Source: Wuchereria bancrofti
Lineage: Eukaryota > Nematoda > Chromadorea > Rhabditida > Onchocercidae
Direction of reading: 5' to 3'
DNA: 64,000 nucleotides
NCBI GenBank assembly: GCA_005281725.1
Contig: SSBO01000009.1
Location: forward strand, 9,021,795 to 9,085,794
Made by a program: the position numbers and the translations under genes. Numbering within the stretch: position 1 is the first letter of the stretch; each line of letters starts with the position of its first letter. Positions 39,101-54,345 of this stretch are shown one piece after another. The notes beneath the pieces were generated by a model. The model was not told the DNA's origin, made no database searches, and was given only the letters and a program-made list of their open reading frames with translations.

Positions 39101-41079
39101 ACAAATGTATTATTATTAATTAATATGCTTAATTAAATGATTTATTCCCAGTGATGGTATAAAAGTTCAATTAATAACAATCACCGTAGCACTGTTTTTT
39201 TTTTCTCTAATTTTTATCATAAATATGACAAAATGTTTATTTCATTTGAAGAGATTGATTAGATAGATTAATTAGAAATGATTGATTGAATTAATGAGTG
39301 ATAAGGTAGGATAGAATGAAAGTAAATGAATCTCAAAGTTAATTGAGTGCTCTAATTATACCTTTTTTTTTTTCATTTCAATCGATATATGTCTTTTCAA
39401 CAATATTATAGGTTGTTGTATTCCATGATATGATAATGGAAGATGATAATTTTGTACACAAAACATAGAGAAAGAGAGAGGGAGAGAGAGATGCACTTTG
39501 ATATATGTTATGTAAACATGAGATAACATGTTATGTGATAGGAGGTGAAAAGATCAGGTAGGATAGATATTAGAATGTTTGTAAGATTATCAATTGTTAG
39601 TTTCTGAAATAAAATGGATGAAGTTGTGTTGTTGATTTTTGATTTAGAAAGGAATAGAAAAGTTGAAAAAAAATTAAAATAAGATTTATTATCATTTAAT
39701 TTGATGAAATTGATAGCTGATAATGACTCTATCATTTGATGAAATTCATAGGTGGTAGTGAATATTTATGATTTGATAATTAATCTATGATTTGATAAAG
39801 TTGATAGGTGCTAGTAAATATAATAAGTAGCGATATTTGATGATATTGAAGATGATATTATATACTTGCGCTTTGTTTTTTTCGATAGTTTATGAAATAT
39901 GGAAAAGAATAATTTGTGGAAAGTGGAATAATACATTTATGAAATTTATTGAAATTTCGTTTTACTTTTTTTTCTAATTTTTTTTAGTAATAAGTAAGAT
40001 TGATAATATATTGCGTGAAGAATTGAATAATTTATGAAACGAAATTTAATAAGTGAAAATAATTTGTTTTATTTTTATCATAAATGAAAACAAAAGAAAA
40101 TTTTTCATCCAATAAATAAATGAAAAATAATATTTTGACATTCGATTAATCAAATGATCATAAAATAATATGATTTTTTCTTTCTTGCTTGTGATTCATA
40201 AATATAAAATTGTAAACTTTACCTTTAGCTTAGCATTTTACAAACAAAGAAAGTTTTATTGAATAATGTAAAATTCTGTTATTGTTGGTAAAATTTCCTT
40301 TTATAATGTGTTTGCTATTTATTATTGTCCACTAATTTTAATTTAGAAAATAATATTTTACTGATATTTTAATTCTTAACAAATATATCTCAATTCGGTA
40401 ATAGAAAATACAAAAAAAAAAAAGAAAGTGGGAAAAAGAAATGAAAATTAAAATAGCAGTAAATGTGATAGAGAAATGATAATAAATGATTAGTGATATT
40501 TAAAATGATAAGTAGTTACAATAATAGAATGATATAAGAGATTATGTGAAAAATTGATTATTTCTCTTCCATTATATTATTCAGCTTCTAATGAATTTAA
40601 ATTCCACTGATGCTATCATCACTAATGAAAAAATAATGTTATTCATTAAATTTAAATTTCTAAATTAATTAAATTAACATAATTTTCACTTCAACATTTT
40701 GTATTATATGATTTAAGCTGATGAATGAATAATTTTGAACAAACTGAAATTTTATAAAGAAAATATAATATAGTAATTTGTATTATATTGTATGAATGCC
40801 GAACAATTTTCAATGATATCATTGGTCATTGATTTGTTTATGATGAATGTAATATGAGTTTTGTGATAGCTCAGACTGTTTCATATGAAATTAATTAAAG
40901 AATTAATCTTTGTTCTATTATTTTATCAAAATTTACAAAATTATTCGTTCCAATTCTTATACATTGCATATAGGAGATTATCTGGAAAATTAGTCATTTC
41001 TATTCCCTAACATTTCTATGCAGGAAGTGATAATCTTGGATTATTACTGATACCAATCATAAATACAACAGGATGAAAA

Positions 41080-41391
41080 TGATGGAAGGATAAGGTTGAT
41101 AAGAGAAAAGGTATATAGTTTATGATAAGAGAAGGAATGGATCAAGAGAATGAGAATGATAAGGAGAAAGAGAAAAGCATATGATTGATGATGAAAAAAG
41201 AAATAAAGATGATAATGGGGAAAGTCTGGAATTGGTAATAAAAGAATGAGAATAATAAGGGGAAAGAGCCAGAAATATATATGACTGATGATAAAAGAAG
41301 AAATGCAGATGATAAGAATGAATGAGGATGATAAAGAAAAACCTTATAGTTGATGGTAAGAGGGAGAAAGAGAGAGAGAGAGAGAGAGAAG
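41080..41391 (+). repeat. Purine-rich degenerate ~97-bp tandem repeat ending in (GA)n
   Basis: Two clear copies start near 41146 and 41243, sharing GAATGAGAATRATAAGGRGAA and GACTGATGATRAAAAAAGAA-like blocks. A third partial match follows and the array ends in a GA run at 41362-41391. Almost pure purine on the plus strand. Confidence 0.6.
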
Positions 41392-42326
41392 TGGAATAAA
41401 TAATTGTGTAATATGGCAGATCAATTATATTCGATATTTTTCGTTATGAAACAGTACTGATGAAATAGCTGTTTATTTCATTTTTGAAATTTCTGTTATA
41501 ATAATTTGAATTTAATATATAATTAGCAATTAAAACGATACATTTTAATGTTGAAATAATGTTAAAATTTTTTAACGGATATTTCGATGTTTCAATTTCA
41601 TCAATTAATTGCCTAAAAATTAACTTCTGTTGTTCTTGAATTTGAATATCGAATGTTTCCGAATTTGAGTAACAATTATTGTGAAAAAAAGAAGAGAAAG
41701 AAAAAAGAGAAAAATTTGGTTGATAAGAAAGGGATAACATTTTTGTGATATAATATTTGCAATTAGAAATTATTGATTGATGATATTTTAATCATTAAAA
41801 GATGACTAATTTATAAAAATTTTTCTTTAAATTTCATTTTTGATCTTTAATAATTAATGAATAATTAATAAGGATGTTGCATCAGGATAGAAAGAATTTA
41901 TTAATTGAACCGTAATAAACAGGTAAATAGAAATAAGTGATCTATCTCGAAAATAAAAAAGGAATGGAAAAAATCGAAATTAATTAATTTATCAAATGAA
42001 TGTATGTAATGAAATTTTTGAAATATTTCAAGATAACTTTCCCCGTAAGAATTGTATTGTACAAAAAATATTTTCTGATTTTTTTTTTGGTTTAATTTTC
42101 TCTAAATTCGAAATTATAATTTGTAAAGAAATAAATTGTTTAAGTTTTCGAAATAATTTAATAATTTCTCCACTGTTTATTAATAAACCGAATCTTATCT
42201 AGAAGTTTTTATTTATTCTTTTTTTTTAAAGAAAAATTATAAATTTTATTTTGATACACTGTCATCCTAAGCAATTTATTGATAATGTAATGAAGTAAAC
42301 ATTCAGGAAATAATTAATGTCAAAAG

Positions 42327-42491
42327 TTTTATTTTTATATTGGAATTTTAAGCAATAAATTATCAAAATTAAAGCGTTAATTATTAATTTATTAATAAAA
42401 TATAAAATGTAAAACATATTTAATAATTTTAATAAGAATTACTTTTAATGTTTCATTAAATTATTTTTTTTTTCTGCATAAACCTTATTAT
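42327..42491 (+). repeat. 165-bp segment duplicated downstream of malate dehydrogenase
   Basis: Matches 46630-46794 over 165 bp with about three visible mismatches and no length change. This copy ends 99 bp before the malate dehydrogenase ATG, so it lies in the likely promoter or outron. Confidence 0.88.
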
Positions 42492-42571
42492 ATTTATCAT
42501 TCATTTACTGCGCTATCAACAATTATCAATGAATTTACTTAAATTATTTTCTCATTCTATTTCTTTCATTT

Positions 42572-42579
42572 ATTTTTAG
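42572..42579 (+). promoter_or_regulatory. mdh-1: Splice acceptor before the malate dehydrogenase ATG
   Basis: ATTTTTAG ends at 42579, 10 nt before the ATG, with no coding exon upstream. Probable trans-splice or 5'UTR acceptor. Confidence 0.5.
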
Positions 42580-42589
42580 CATCAAAACA

Positions 42590-46168
<3,579 letters not shown>

Positions 46169-46578
46169 AATATTATAAGTATCATCGATCAGTGATGCGT
46201 ACGGCATTTAATGAACAAATGAGTCGTTTCAAAAAATTGGAACAAAATTTAGTATCATTGTTTATCGATGTTTCTCTGCCGTTTAGTATCTGAATTTTTT
46301 ATTATCTAGGTTGTAAATGATTAATTCTTGGAATTAATTTGTCAAATTTTAGTCTCACAACATATTTATTTACTATTTATTTGTGTTTATTTATTATTTA
46401 TGAAAAGAATGAAAATAAATTTTATGATGCAGAAAAAAAATGTTCAGATCAGTCGAAAAAAGAAAAGCTGCATGGGATTTGAGATGGATAATTCAAAAGT
46501 ATCCAACGATGCATTCTGATATGCTTTTCAACATTAAAAGAAAAAAATAAGAGAAAGAAAAAACAAAAACTGTAGTTA

Positions 46579-46794
46579 TATTTGAAATTAAAATAGAGAT
46601 CAAATTCAAGATATAATTAGAATACAAAATTTTATTTTTATATTGGAATTTTAAGCAATAAATTGTCAAAATTAAAGCGTTAATTATTAATTTATTAATA
46701 AAATATAAAATGTAAAACATATTTAATAATTTTAATAAGAATTACTTTTAATGTTTCATTAAATTATCTTTTTTTTCTGCATAAACTTTATTAT
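46579..46794 (+). repeat. Mosaic of two local segments (intron 3 piece joined to promoter piece)
   Basis: Bases 46579-46632 copy 44154-44207 and bases 46630-46794 copy 42327-42491, joined at a 3-nt overlap (TTT). Both sources are plus strand and local, but their order is reversed relative to the gene. Confidence 0.85.
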
Positions 46795-46847
46795 GCATAA
46801 ATACATTTAAGTTAAACAAAAATTATTTTGTAATAAGCTGTTATAAA

Positions 46848-47029
46848 ATGTTACTTACTCAAATAATCCAAATAGAGGAATTAACTGAGCCAGAGAAATT
46901 ATTACAATTGGAGGAAATTTTAATAAAATATTCTTGTTGTTGTCGACAATAATTTTATCAATAATAACTTTATTGATTTTTTGTACAGTATTGCGTTTAA
47001 AGAATAAGAATAAAATGAACACGCAGTAA
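46848..47029 (+). pseudogene. Possible small membrane-peptide ORF broken by a frameshift
   Basis: An ATG at 46848 opens 34 codons rich in Glu/Leu (IEELTEPEKLLQLEE) ending at 46952. The overlapping frame, without its own ATG, reads a hydrophobic span (ILSIITLLIFCTVL) followed by basic residues (RLKNKNK) and a stop at 47029. Together they look like a single-span micropeptide of about 60 residues with a one-base shift near 46930, but AT-rich DNA makes such spans by chance. A GT-to-TACAG micro-intron is possible but would be far shorter than the other introns here. Confidence 0.2.
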
Positions 47030-49024
47030 ATATTAAATTATATCAATAATCTATTGAGCGTTCACTAAATTGCAATTATTAAATATTTAATCATTATTAT
47101 CGATCATTTGCGAAATTATTATTGCTTGTGTTGTTGAATTGTCGAATTGACAAATGCGTTGAATCGATTCTACCCAAAAAAAGAAAAAAAAAATTTGAAA
47201 TCTGATCCACTTTTTTTAAACCTTTCAAGGACCCTTCTTCTTCCTCTTCCTCTTCTGCTAATGAACTCCATCTCAAGATCGGCTTCTTCTGTTATTTATT
47301 TTGCTGATCAAAGTGTACAACTTTCAATCAAAGTTGCACAATGTTGCATTTTGATGAATGCGTAAACCTGAACGTATCATTTTAATACCTCTAAACTTGT
47401 TTAGCCTTGTTTACAAATGGATCAAAACCTGTTCATTGTTAATATTTATCATTTCCATTTGTTGTCCTCTTTAAAACAATTTATTTTACTTGATTTTGCT
47501 AATAATATTCCATTGATTTTGTTGACATAAATAAAAACTTATCCTAATTGATATATGTTAGTTAATTCTAAAAAGATTATATGAATAATTTTGGATAAAC
47601 TAACATAAAATTTATAAAGGAAAATAGCACACTTCATTTAATGCTATATTTCGATTTGTTTTTCTTTTTTTTTCTGTTTTTGTTTATTTCAATCCATTAT
47701 TTTTTCCACTCAAAATTTTTTCATCTCATTTTTTATCTTTTTCCATCCTTCAAAAATTCATTAGCAAAAATCTATCTTATGTTGTATTAACAAATGTCAA
47801 ACTGTAAGAATTGATATAAATGAATGAAACCCGGAAAACATATATAAATGCTATAATCCAATCTTCCAACACTAATATTAATATTTAGTGGATAAAAGTT
47901 TATCGTTTATTCCTGCAAATTTCATTTAGCACTATTATTATTATTATTACTGTTATTATTGTTACTATCATTGTTATTGTTATTATCGTTATTATTATCA
48001 ACTATCAAACTATTGTTGTTGCCATCAATTACTATTAATTAATGATTAACGAATTACTAATTATCATAGATCATATTATATTACACATAATTTTCAAACT
48101 TTAAGCATTACTTCAGAGCAAATACTTCTTTTTTGATGTTAAAAAATTTCTTTTCGTAATCTTTTGTTTTATATTGACGACAAAGCATCGAAGTTTGAAT
48201 GGAAAAGATGAAATAGTAAATTGGAAATAAATTTATCAGCTATCGATTGTTAGGTATTCTTATTGCATATATATTTACGTAGAAAAATGTTGTGTATAGG
48301 AGATGGATGGCTTTTTCTTTATGAAAAATACAAAAAAGGGAGAAAATACGCAGTTTTCATTTTATTTAAGGCGATCATTTTTCATTTTGTTGGAATATAA
48401 TTCTTAAAATATATTGTTTTAAGGTGTTGTTTTATTTTTAATAAAATGAATTGTTTTCCTACTATTTCGTTTTGGTAAAAGAATTCATTCTTTTTTGTTG
48501 TTTTTCTTTTTCTAATGGAAGAAGTCATATAATAAAAATGTTTAAAGAGAAAAGGCTTTTTTTTTAACTGATGATGAACAATAATTGTATTGTCATATCT
48601 GCTATATCTGCAATTTTCTATCTTCTTGAAAAACAGATTTCCATAGTTGTTGAAATCAACAATTATTTTTTTAATCAATTTTTTTATCTTTTTTCTTTTT
48701 TTTTTCTCTTTTTTTAAAAAGAACAGGTAAAGAAAGAAGAGGAAGATAGAGACAAAAAGCGAGGATAGAAAGCAGTTTGTAAATATGAAAATTTGATTTT
48801 CATTGATTGCAAAAAAATTAAAAGAATCCAGTTTTTTTTTTTGAATATATTATTTGATAAAATTGGTTAATTTAACAACTATTTATTGTATAACATATTT
48901 CCATAGCAACAGTTCTTTTTTTTTTTTCATTGTCAATTTGATAGGTATTTACCATAATTAGATTCATTTTCTTTTCATGTTTTAGTATTTCGATACGATG
49001 TGTTAATTATTGTTGATTATTGTT

Positions 49025-49220
49025 GATCACTATACTATATATTACTATTTAAGATCACTATACTATATATTACTATTTAAGATCACTATACTATATATTA
49101 CTGTTTAAGATCACTATACTATATATTACTGTTTAAGATCACTATACTATATATTACTATTTAAGATCACTATACTATATATTACTGTTTAAGATCACTA
49201 TACTATATATTACTATTGTT
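49025..49220 (+). repeat. 28-bp satellite, 7 copies
   Basis: Seven copies of a 28-bp unit starting GATCACTATACTATATATTA and ending CTRTTTAA. Starts fall at 49025, 49053, 49081, 49109, 49137, 49165 and 49193. Copies differ almost only at one A/G position; the last is altered at its 3' end. Confidence 0.95.
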
Positions 49221-52200
49221 TATGATCACGATCTAATGGTGTCCAAGATTATTTATGCAATATATCATCATTCAAAATCATTTATGTTGTATGGCTGATT
49301 GTTTCCTTATGACAGTAAATTTCCAAGTGTACTGGCAATGTGACATGTTGTAAAAATGTTATGCGACTGTATGACACATATATTTGTCATTTAAGTGATC
49401 AGTTCGTAAGCCTTTTAGCTCATCTTATTTTATTAAGCACAATTAATTTATGGTAAACATATTTTTGTATGTCGTAGCTTTCTTAATTTCACTTCTAGTT
49501 TCCTACCTGATTTATTGATGCTGGTATCAAAAGAATGTGAACCGAATTTTGTGATAATAAATTCAATTTAGTAATTACATTAGCATTGACAGTCATAAAG
49601 ATAAAATCATTGCAAAGATTTGTATAATTGATTACTTTGATATTATTTTGATGCGATAGTATGATAATTTCAATTACTTGAGTTATTCATTACATTTTCT
49701 TTTTTCTTTTTTTCTTTTTTTTTAAAAGAAGAATTACTTCGTATAAATAAATAATTGTATATATTTTTGAATGAATTATTCATCTTTTTTAACTTTTTGA
49801 TATAAAGATAGTGATTTTATGTAACTTTATGTAATGTAATGTACCGAATGAATTGAATTTTTCCAATATTTTATTTGTTTAATTTTTTTGTTCGTTTCAA
49901 ATTTTTGAAGAAATACTAATAACTTCTATTGAGTAAATATTAATGCAGAATATACCACTTTAATTTATAAGTGTCTTTTATGTCAGAATTTCTATTGCTT
50001 ACGTAAAATTTTTGCTACGTTATTTACATCTAGTATGTACTGATAATCTCTGATTAATTGAATTGTTTTGATAACTTTGATTAACTGAATTGTTCAGACT
50101 AATTTGAATTATTAAATAGATCTAAATTATTTGAACAATAAATAAAATTTCACATTATTCACAATTCTAAGAAAAAAATGATTTCAACTCAACTGGAACT
50201 AATACAATCATTTTTTAATACATTAATTCGTATAGAAATAGAATAATAGCAATAATTTAAATGATAAAAATATTCGATTAAACTTCTCAATCTATTTATA
50301 CAAGATTTTTATTACAAAACTATTTATGGAGTGGCAGTAGTTAAAAGGTGATAAATTTTCTTTCATTTAATTAGGACTGATCAGTTTCTTTAATGTATAG
50401 CAAACAATAAAGATAATAAATAATACAAATAATTGTTCTCGTTTTTTATTTCTTTATGAATGAAATAATAATTAACAAATTACAATTATTAGATTAGGGA
50501 TGTTTTCCTTTCTTATTACCGTAATTAATTCTACTCTATTAAATTGTATATAATTTACTGATGAATTTATAAATGTATAATGTATGTCATTATTTATCAT
50601 ATATGTTTCACATTTTTCACTATAAAAGAGGTCGTTTAGGTATGACTGGAACCATAACCGGTTACAATTGAACTTCGATGACGATAGGAATTGATAACAG
50701 TTGATGATGAGCGTTATTTGTGAAGTTCGGTAACCTTCTTCATTTTCAAACATTCATTAATTAATTGTCTGTTACTGAACTTCAACAATTTTCACATATT
50801 ATTAGATTGTATTCTAATCATAGAACATTACAATATATATTTATTTATTTACTTGTTCATTTATTTGTTTATTAACCTTGTCGGTTTATTTACTTATTTC
50901 TATGTCTCTTTGTTTATTCGTTCAATTAACCATTTATTTATTTCCTCGTTTTTTTTACTTGACTTTGCATATATATGTGATTATAAATGGATTTTAAAAA
51001 AGTTAAAAAACCATCCAAATTTTAAAAATATGTGAAATTTTGTCTTATATGTAAATATAAATTGATATTCATAAGCATGAGTCAATATTGATAATTAATG
51101 ATAAGTATGAATCAATATTGATAATATAATTGATAATTAATGATAAGTATGAATTATTGTAATATTAATTTTTACATAAGAAAAAAAGAAGAAAGAGGAA
51201 ATATGTAGTATATTTAGGGAAATATACAGCTCGTTGCATGATATTAGTAGAAATACTTTCAAATATTTCGATGGAGAATGAAAGGAGAGAGGAAGAGAGA
51301 GAGAGAGAAAGATAGAGAGATAGAGAAAAAGAAGGCCATTGCTCCTATTGATAGGAGAAAAATCATTGAGGATACAAAGAGAAGATGACCTAGAAAAAAA
51401 AATTTTTTTTTTTGACAGTAATTTTTACCATTCATTTTCCTCATTTATGTTTTAAATTTTTAGTTATATATATTGAGATCATTTTATTTCATCTTTAATT
51501 TTCTTATTAATTTTCAGTTAATTAGTTTTTGTATGTTTTTTGTATGTATTTCTAATCATATATTTTAATTCTACGTATTTAGTTCTATATGTATATGTTT
51601 TAATTTTATATATTTAATTCTAATTTTTTTCTTCCCTTTTATTTTCTTTTTTTTTTCCTCCCTTTCGTTTAATTAAATTTTTTCATTCGAATTTCTTCGA
51701 TTAATTTTTTTCTCTTCAAGTAAACAATTAAAATTTTTATATATCTTTTTTTGTGCTCATTTTTCACGCATTTATACACGTATAAAAGTTTCTAGTTTTT
51801 CTTTTTTTACCATTTAATAATTGTTTTTTTTGAATTAAAAAAAAATTTTTTTCCGATTTTTTTTATTTTTTCTTACGTTTATTTTTAAATCTCATTAACA
51901 CATCTTATGCATACATACTATTAGAAATGAACTTTAACAATAACATTTTATTGTATTTCTAATTCGGAAATTATCAAATAAAATTTTTTCTTCACGGTAA
52001 CCTATCTCATTCAATCGTAATATCTTAGTCTAACCTAGCATACTAAAAAAAAAATTTTGATTTTTTTTAATCTAATGATTTTTGATTTAAATCACTAATA
52101 GTTTAATCAAAAAATAAGCAAGTCAAATTAAGTAATATTAAGGAATAATTACGAATTAATTTAAGTTATGAATTTGTCCGTCTAAATTTCACATTAATTT

Positions 52201-52415
52201 ATTTGTCTAACTGTCATCCATTCTATATGTATCGTCAAAAAATACAAACTTAAATTTCTGTTTGGAAAAAATTTTTGTTTAATGAAAATATTTATTTATT
52301 ATTCTATAAAAAGTCATTTATTCTCAATGTTATAAATAATTATTGTATTAATTAAAATTAATAAAACTTGATATCATATTATATTTGTTTAAAATGCCTA
52401 TTGATATGATTTAAA

Positions 52416-52690
52416 TGTTTTGATAATTATGCCTATAATAATGCTAATACTATTTATTCCTAAATATATAATTATTCCCAAACACATAAAATATACATAT
52501 ATATAAACTAAAATAATAAAGAAATATTATTTCTTTATTATTTAAATGCTTTAATAATTATGTTTATAATAATTCTAATATTATTTATTCCCAAATATAT
52601 ACGTATACTTCTAGTGCTAATATTATTTGTTTATTATTTAATAATTAAGCTTATAATAATGCTAACATTATTTGTTCCTAAATGTATAAT
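52416..52690 (+). repeat. Three diverged ~56-bp repeats
   Basis: Copies near 52416, 52544 and 52634 share the blocks ATAATTATGYYTATAATAAT and TATTTATTCCYAAATATATA with several differences each. Confidence 0.7.
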
Positions 52691-54329
52691 ACTTATTTTT
52701 AGAATAAATATTTGGATTCAATTAATTCATTTAATTACAATAATCTAAATTTAGCTCAGCTTGTTAAAAAAATCCAGGGATGGATGCATTTCGTAATGTA
52801 CCAATTTTAGATTATGATGACACGTGACATTATCTCATTTGGCATTGTAGCTGATGTATTTTGCTCGATCGGTAAGGATTTGCTTTGCTAATAAGACTTA
52901 TTGTTCATGTAAAATTTTCCGTTTCAATGAAATCTATTAGTCTAATAAGATTTGTTGGTTCTATATGATTTAATCATTCAAACACGATAATCCTATTCCA
53001 GTATGATTTGTTGTTCCCAGTAAACTATTTTTTCACGAAAAATTTTATTCTTACAACAGAATTTTTGTTTTGTAGAATTTTACTTCTCTAATAAAATTCA
53101 GTTCTTTTTTTTCTGTTCGTACACGTTAAATTCATGCAGTTTTTTTTTAATTTCATTACAATAATATCTTTTAAGTGTTTACATTCATTATTCATTCAAA
53201 TAGAGCACAACAATGGATAAGTGTTACACAAATAAAGCCAATTTATTAGCATGCTAAATTATGATGCAAATAAGAATAAAGTAGGATAAGTATTTGTTTA
53301 TTAGAGTTATAGTAATATGATTCAGTCAAAATACTTTTGCTGCTCAAATAAAATAATACTTAGTTTCATATACAACTAATAATTTATAATGTATAAATAT
53401 TTCTTTCATCCATTTTTATATATGAGTTTTTTTTTTTGTCTTTTTTTTTTCATTCCATCGTTATTTAATTATTTTAAAAATTTTTTACTTAAAGAAATAT
53501 TCCAAAAAATTGTGGAAATCAAGTATTTGTTCTTTATTATTCTTCGCTACTAAATTTTTACTTCTGATTTCTGTTTCTCATATCGTGATAGTACATTTGC
53601 TGTTGTGTAATACGGAAGTAATCAAAAAAAAATTATTCATTAATTGAGCTATGTTATTGTCATCATCAATTCTCACCTACTTCTACATTCATTTTTTCAT
53701 TTTTTTTTCTTTTTTTTTTATTCTGAGAAAATATTGTATTATTAATGATTTAGCGATAAATGTAAGATTGTAGTCGATTGTTGCTTCTTTCACTACCACT
53801 TGATGATAATCATTGAAGTGCTTTATTGATTTTTGACAATTTATAGCTTTGGATAAGTTTTGAATATTGGAATTGTCGTGTACTGCAATTTGAAGAATTA
53901 TCACTTCTAAATTCCATTCAATTATTAGGAAAGAAAAGAAAATTTTTTTTTCTTCACCACACCCTCAACCAATGATTCACGAATCGATTGTTTCCTATAC
54001 TTTTTTCCCCGTTAAATTTGTAATTTTTCTTTACCACATTTACTGCCACATTGGCATTAATTCTGGTAATGATTTGAGAGTTATAGTGATTAAATGGGTC
54101 TAGACACTATAATTGTCAAATCAGTACCTTTGTTCATAATTTATCTTACCAATTGAATGATTATATTTTTCAGTAAGTATCAAATTGTCATTCATTTTGT
54201 ATTTATACAATTTTCATTATCGTAATTTGAATAATGCTTGCTGCAGTTCTTGCCATTTCGTCATTGCAAAATGTGTTACCATATCGTTGAAAATTTCATT
54301 CGATAGTAATGGTATAATTATTTTTTTTT

Positions 54330-54337
54330 TCTTATAG
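54330..54337 (+). promoter_or_regulatory. dpy-11: Splice acceptor before the membrane thioredoxin ATG
   Basis: A T-run followed by TTCTTATAG, with the AG at 54336-54337, 8 nt before the ATG at 54346. Probable trans-splice or 5'UTR acceptor. Confidence 0.5.
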
Positions 54338-54345
54338 ACTAAGAT

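Larger units (their letters stand above)
36184..42589. other. Gene-free region between the giant gene and malate dehydrogenase
   Basis: No exon recognised on either strand; reading frames are short and low in complexity. Contents: degenerate repeats of a TGAAATGATTTTGAATGATAA-like unit near 36344-36505 (probable 3'UTR), a GC-richer island at 37081-37260, a possible AATAAA at 37061-37066, T-rich blocks, a GA repeat near 39473-39490, a purine-rich repeat at 41080-41391, and the upstream copy of a 165-bp duplicated segment at 42327-42491. Confidence 0.6.
46169..54345. other. Gene-free region between malate dehydrogenase and the membrane thioredoxin
   Basis: Eight kilobases without a convincing exon. 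Contents: the malate dehydrogenase 3'UTR with AATAAA at 46414-46419, the mosaic duplicate at 46579-46794, a doubtful small ORF pair at 46848-47029, a short hairpin (CAACTTT/AAAGTTG) at 47318-47336, TTA-type repeats near 47932-48000, a 28-bp satellite at 49025-49220, a GA-rich patch near 51289-51330, a three-copy ~56-bp repeat at 52416-52690, and a slightly GC-richer spot near 52775-52870 ending in a good donor (GTAAGG), which could be a non-coding first exon. Confidence 0.55.

Noticed and set aside
47147..47365. 72-codon plus-strand frame
   Set aside because: Has a start and some less AT-rich codons but no splice context, family match or recognisable domain; probably chance.
52780..52872. Possible first exon ending CGATCG|GTAAGG before the thioredoxin gene
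   Set aside because: Good donor, but the frame is short and the next coding exon starts with its own ATG; at most a non-coding first exon.
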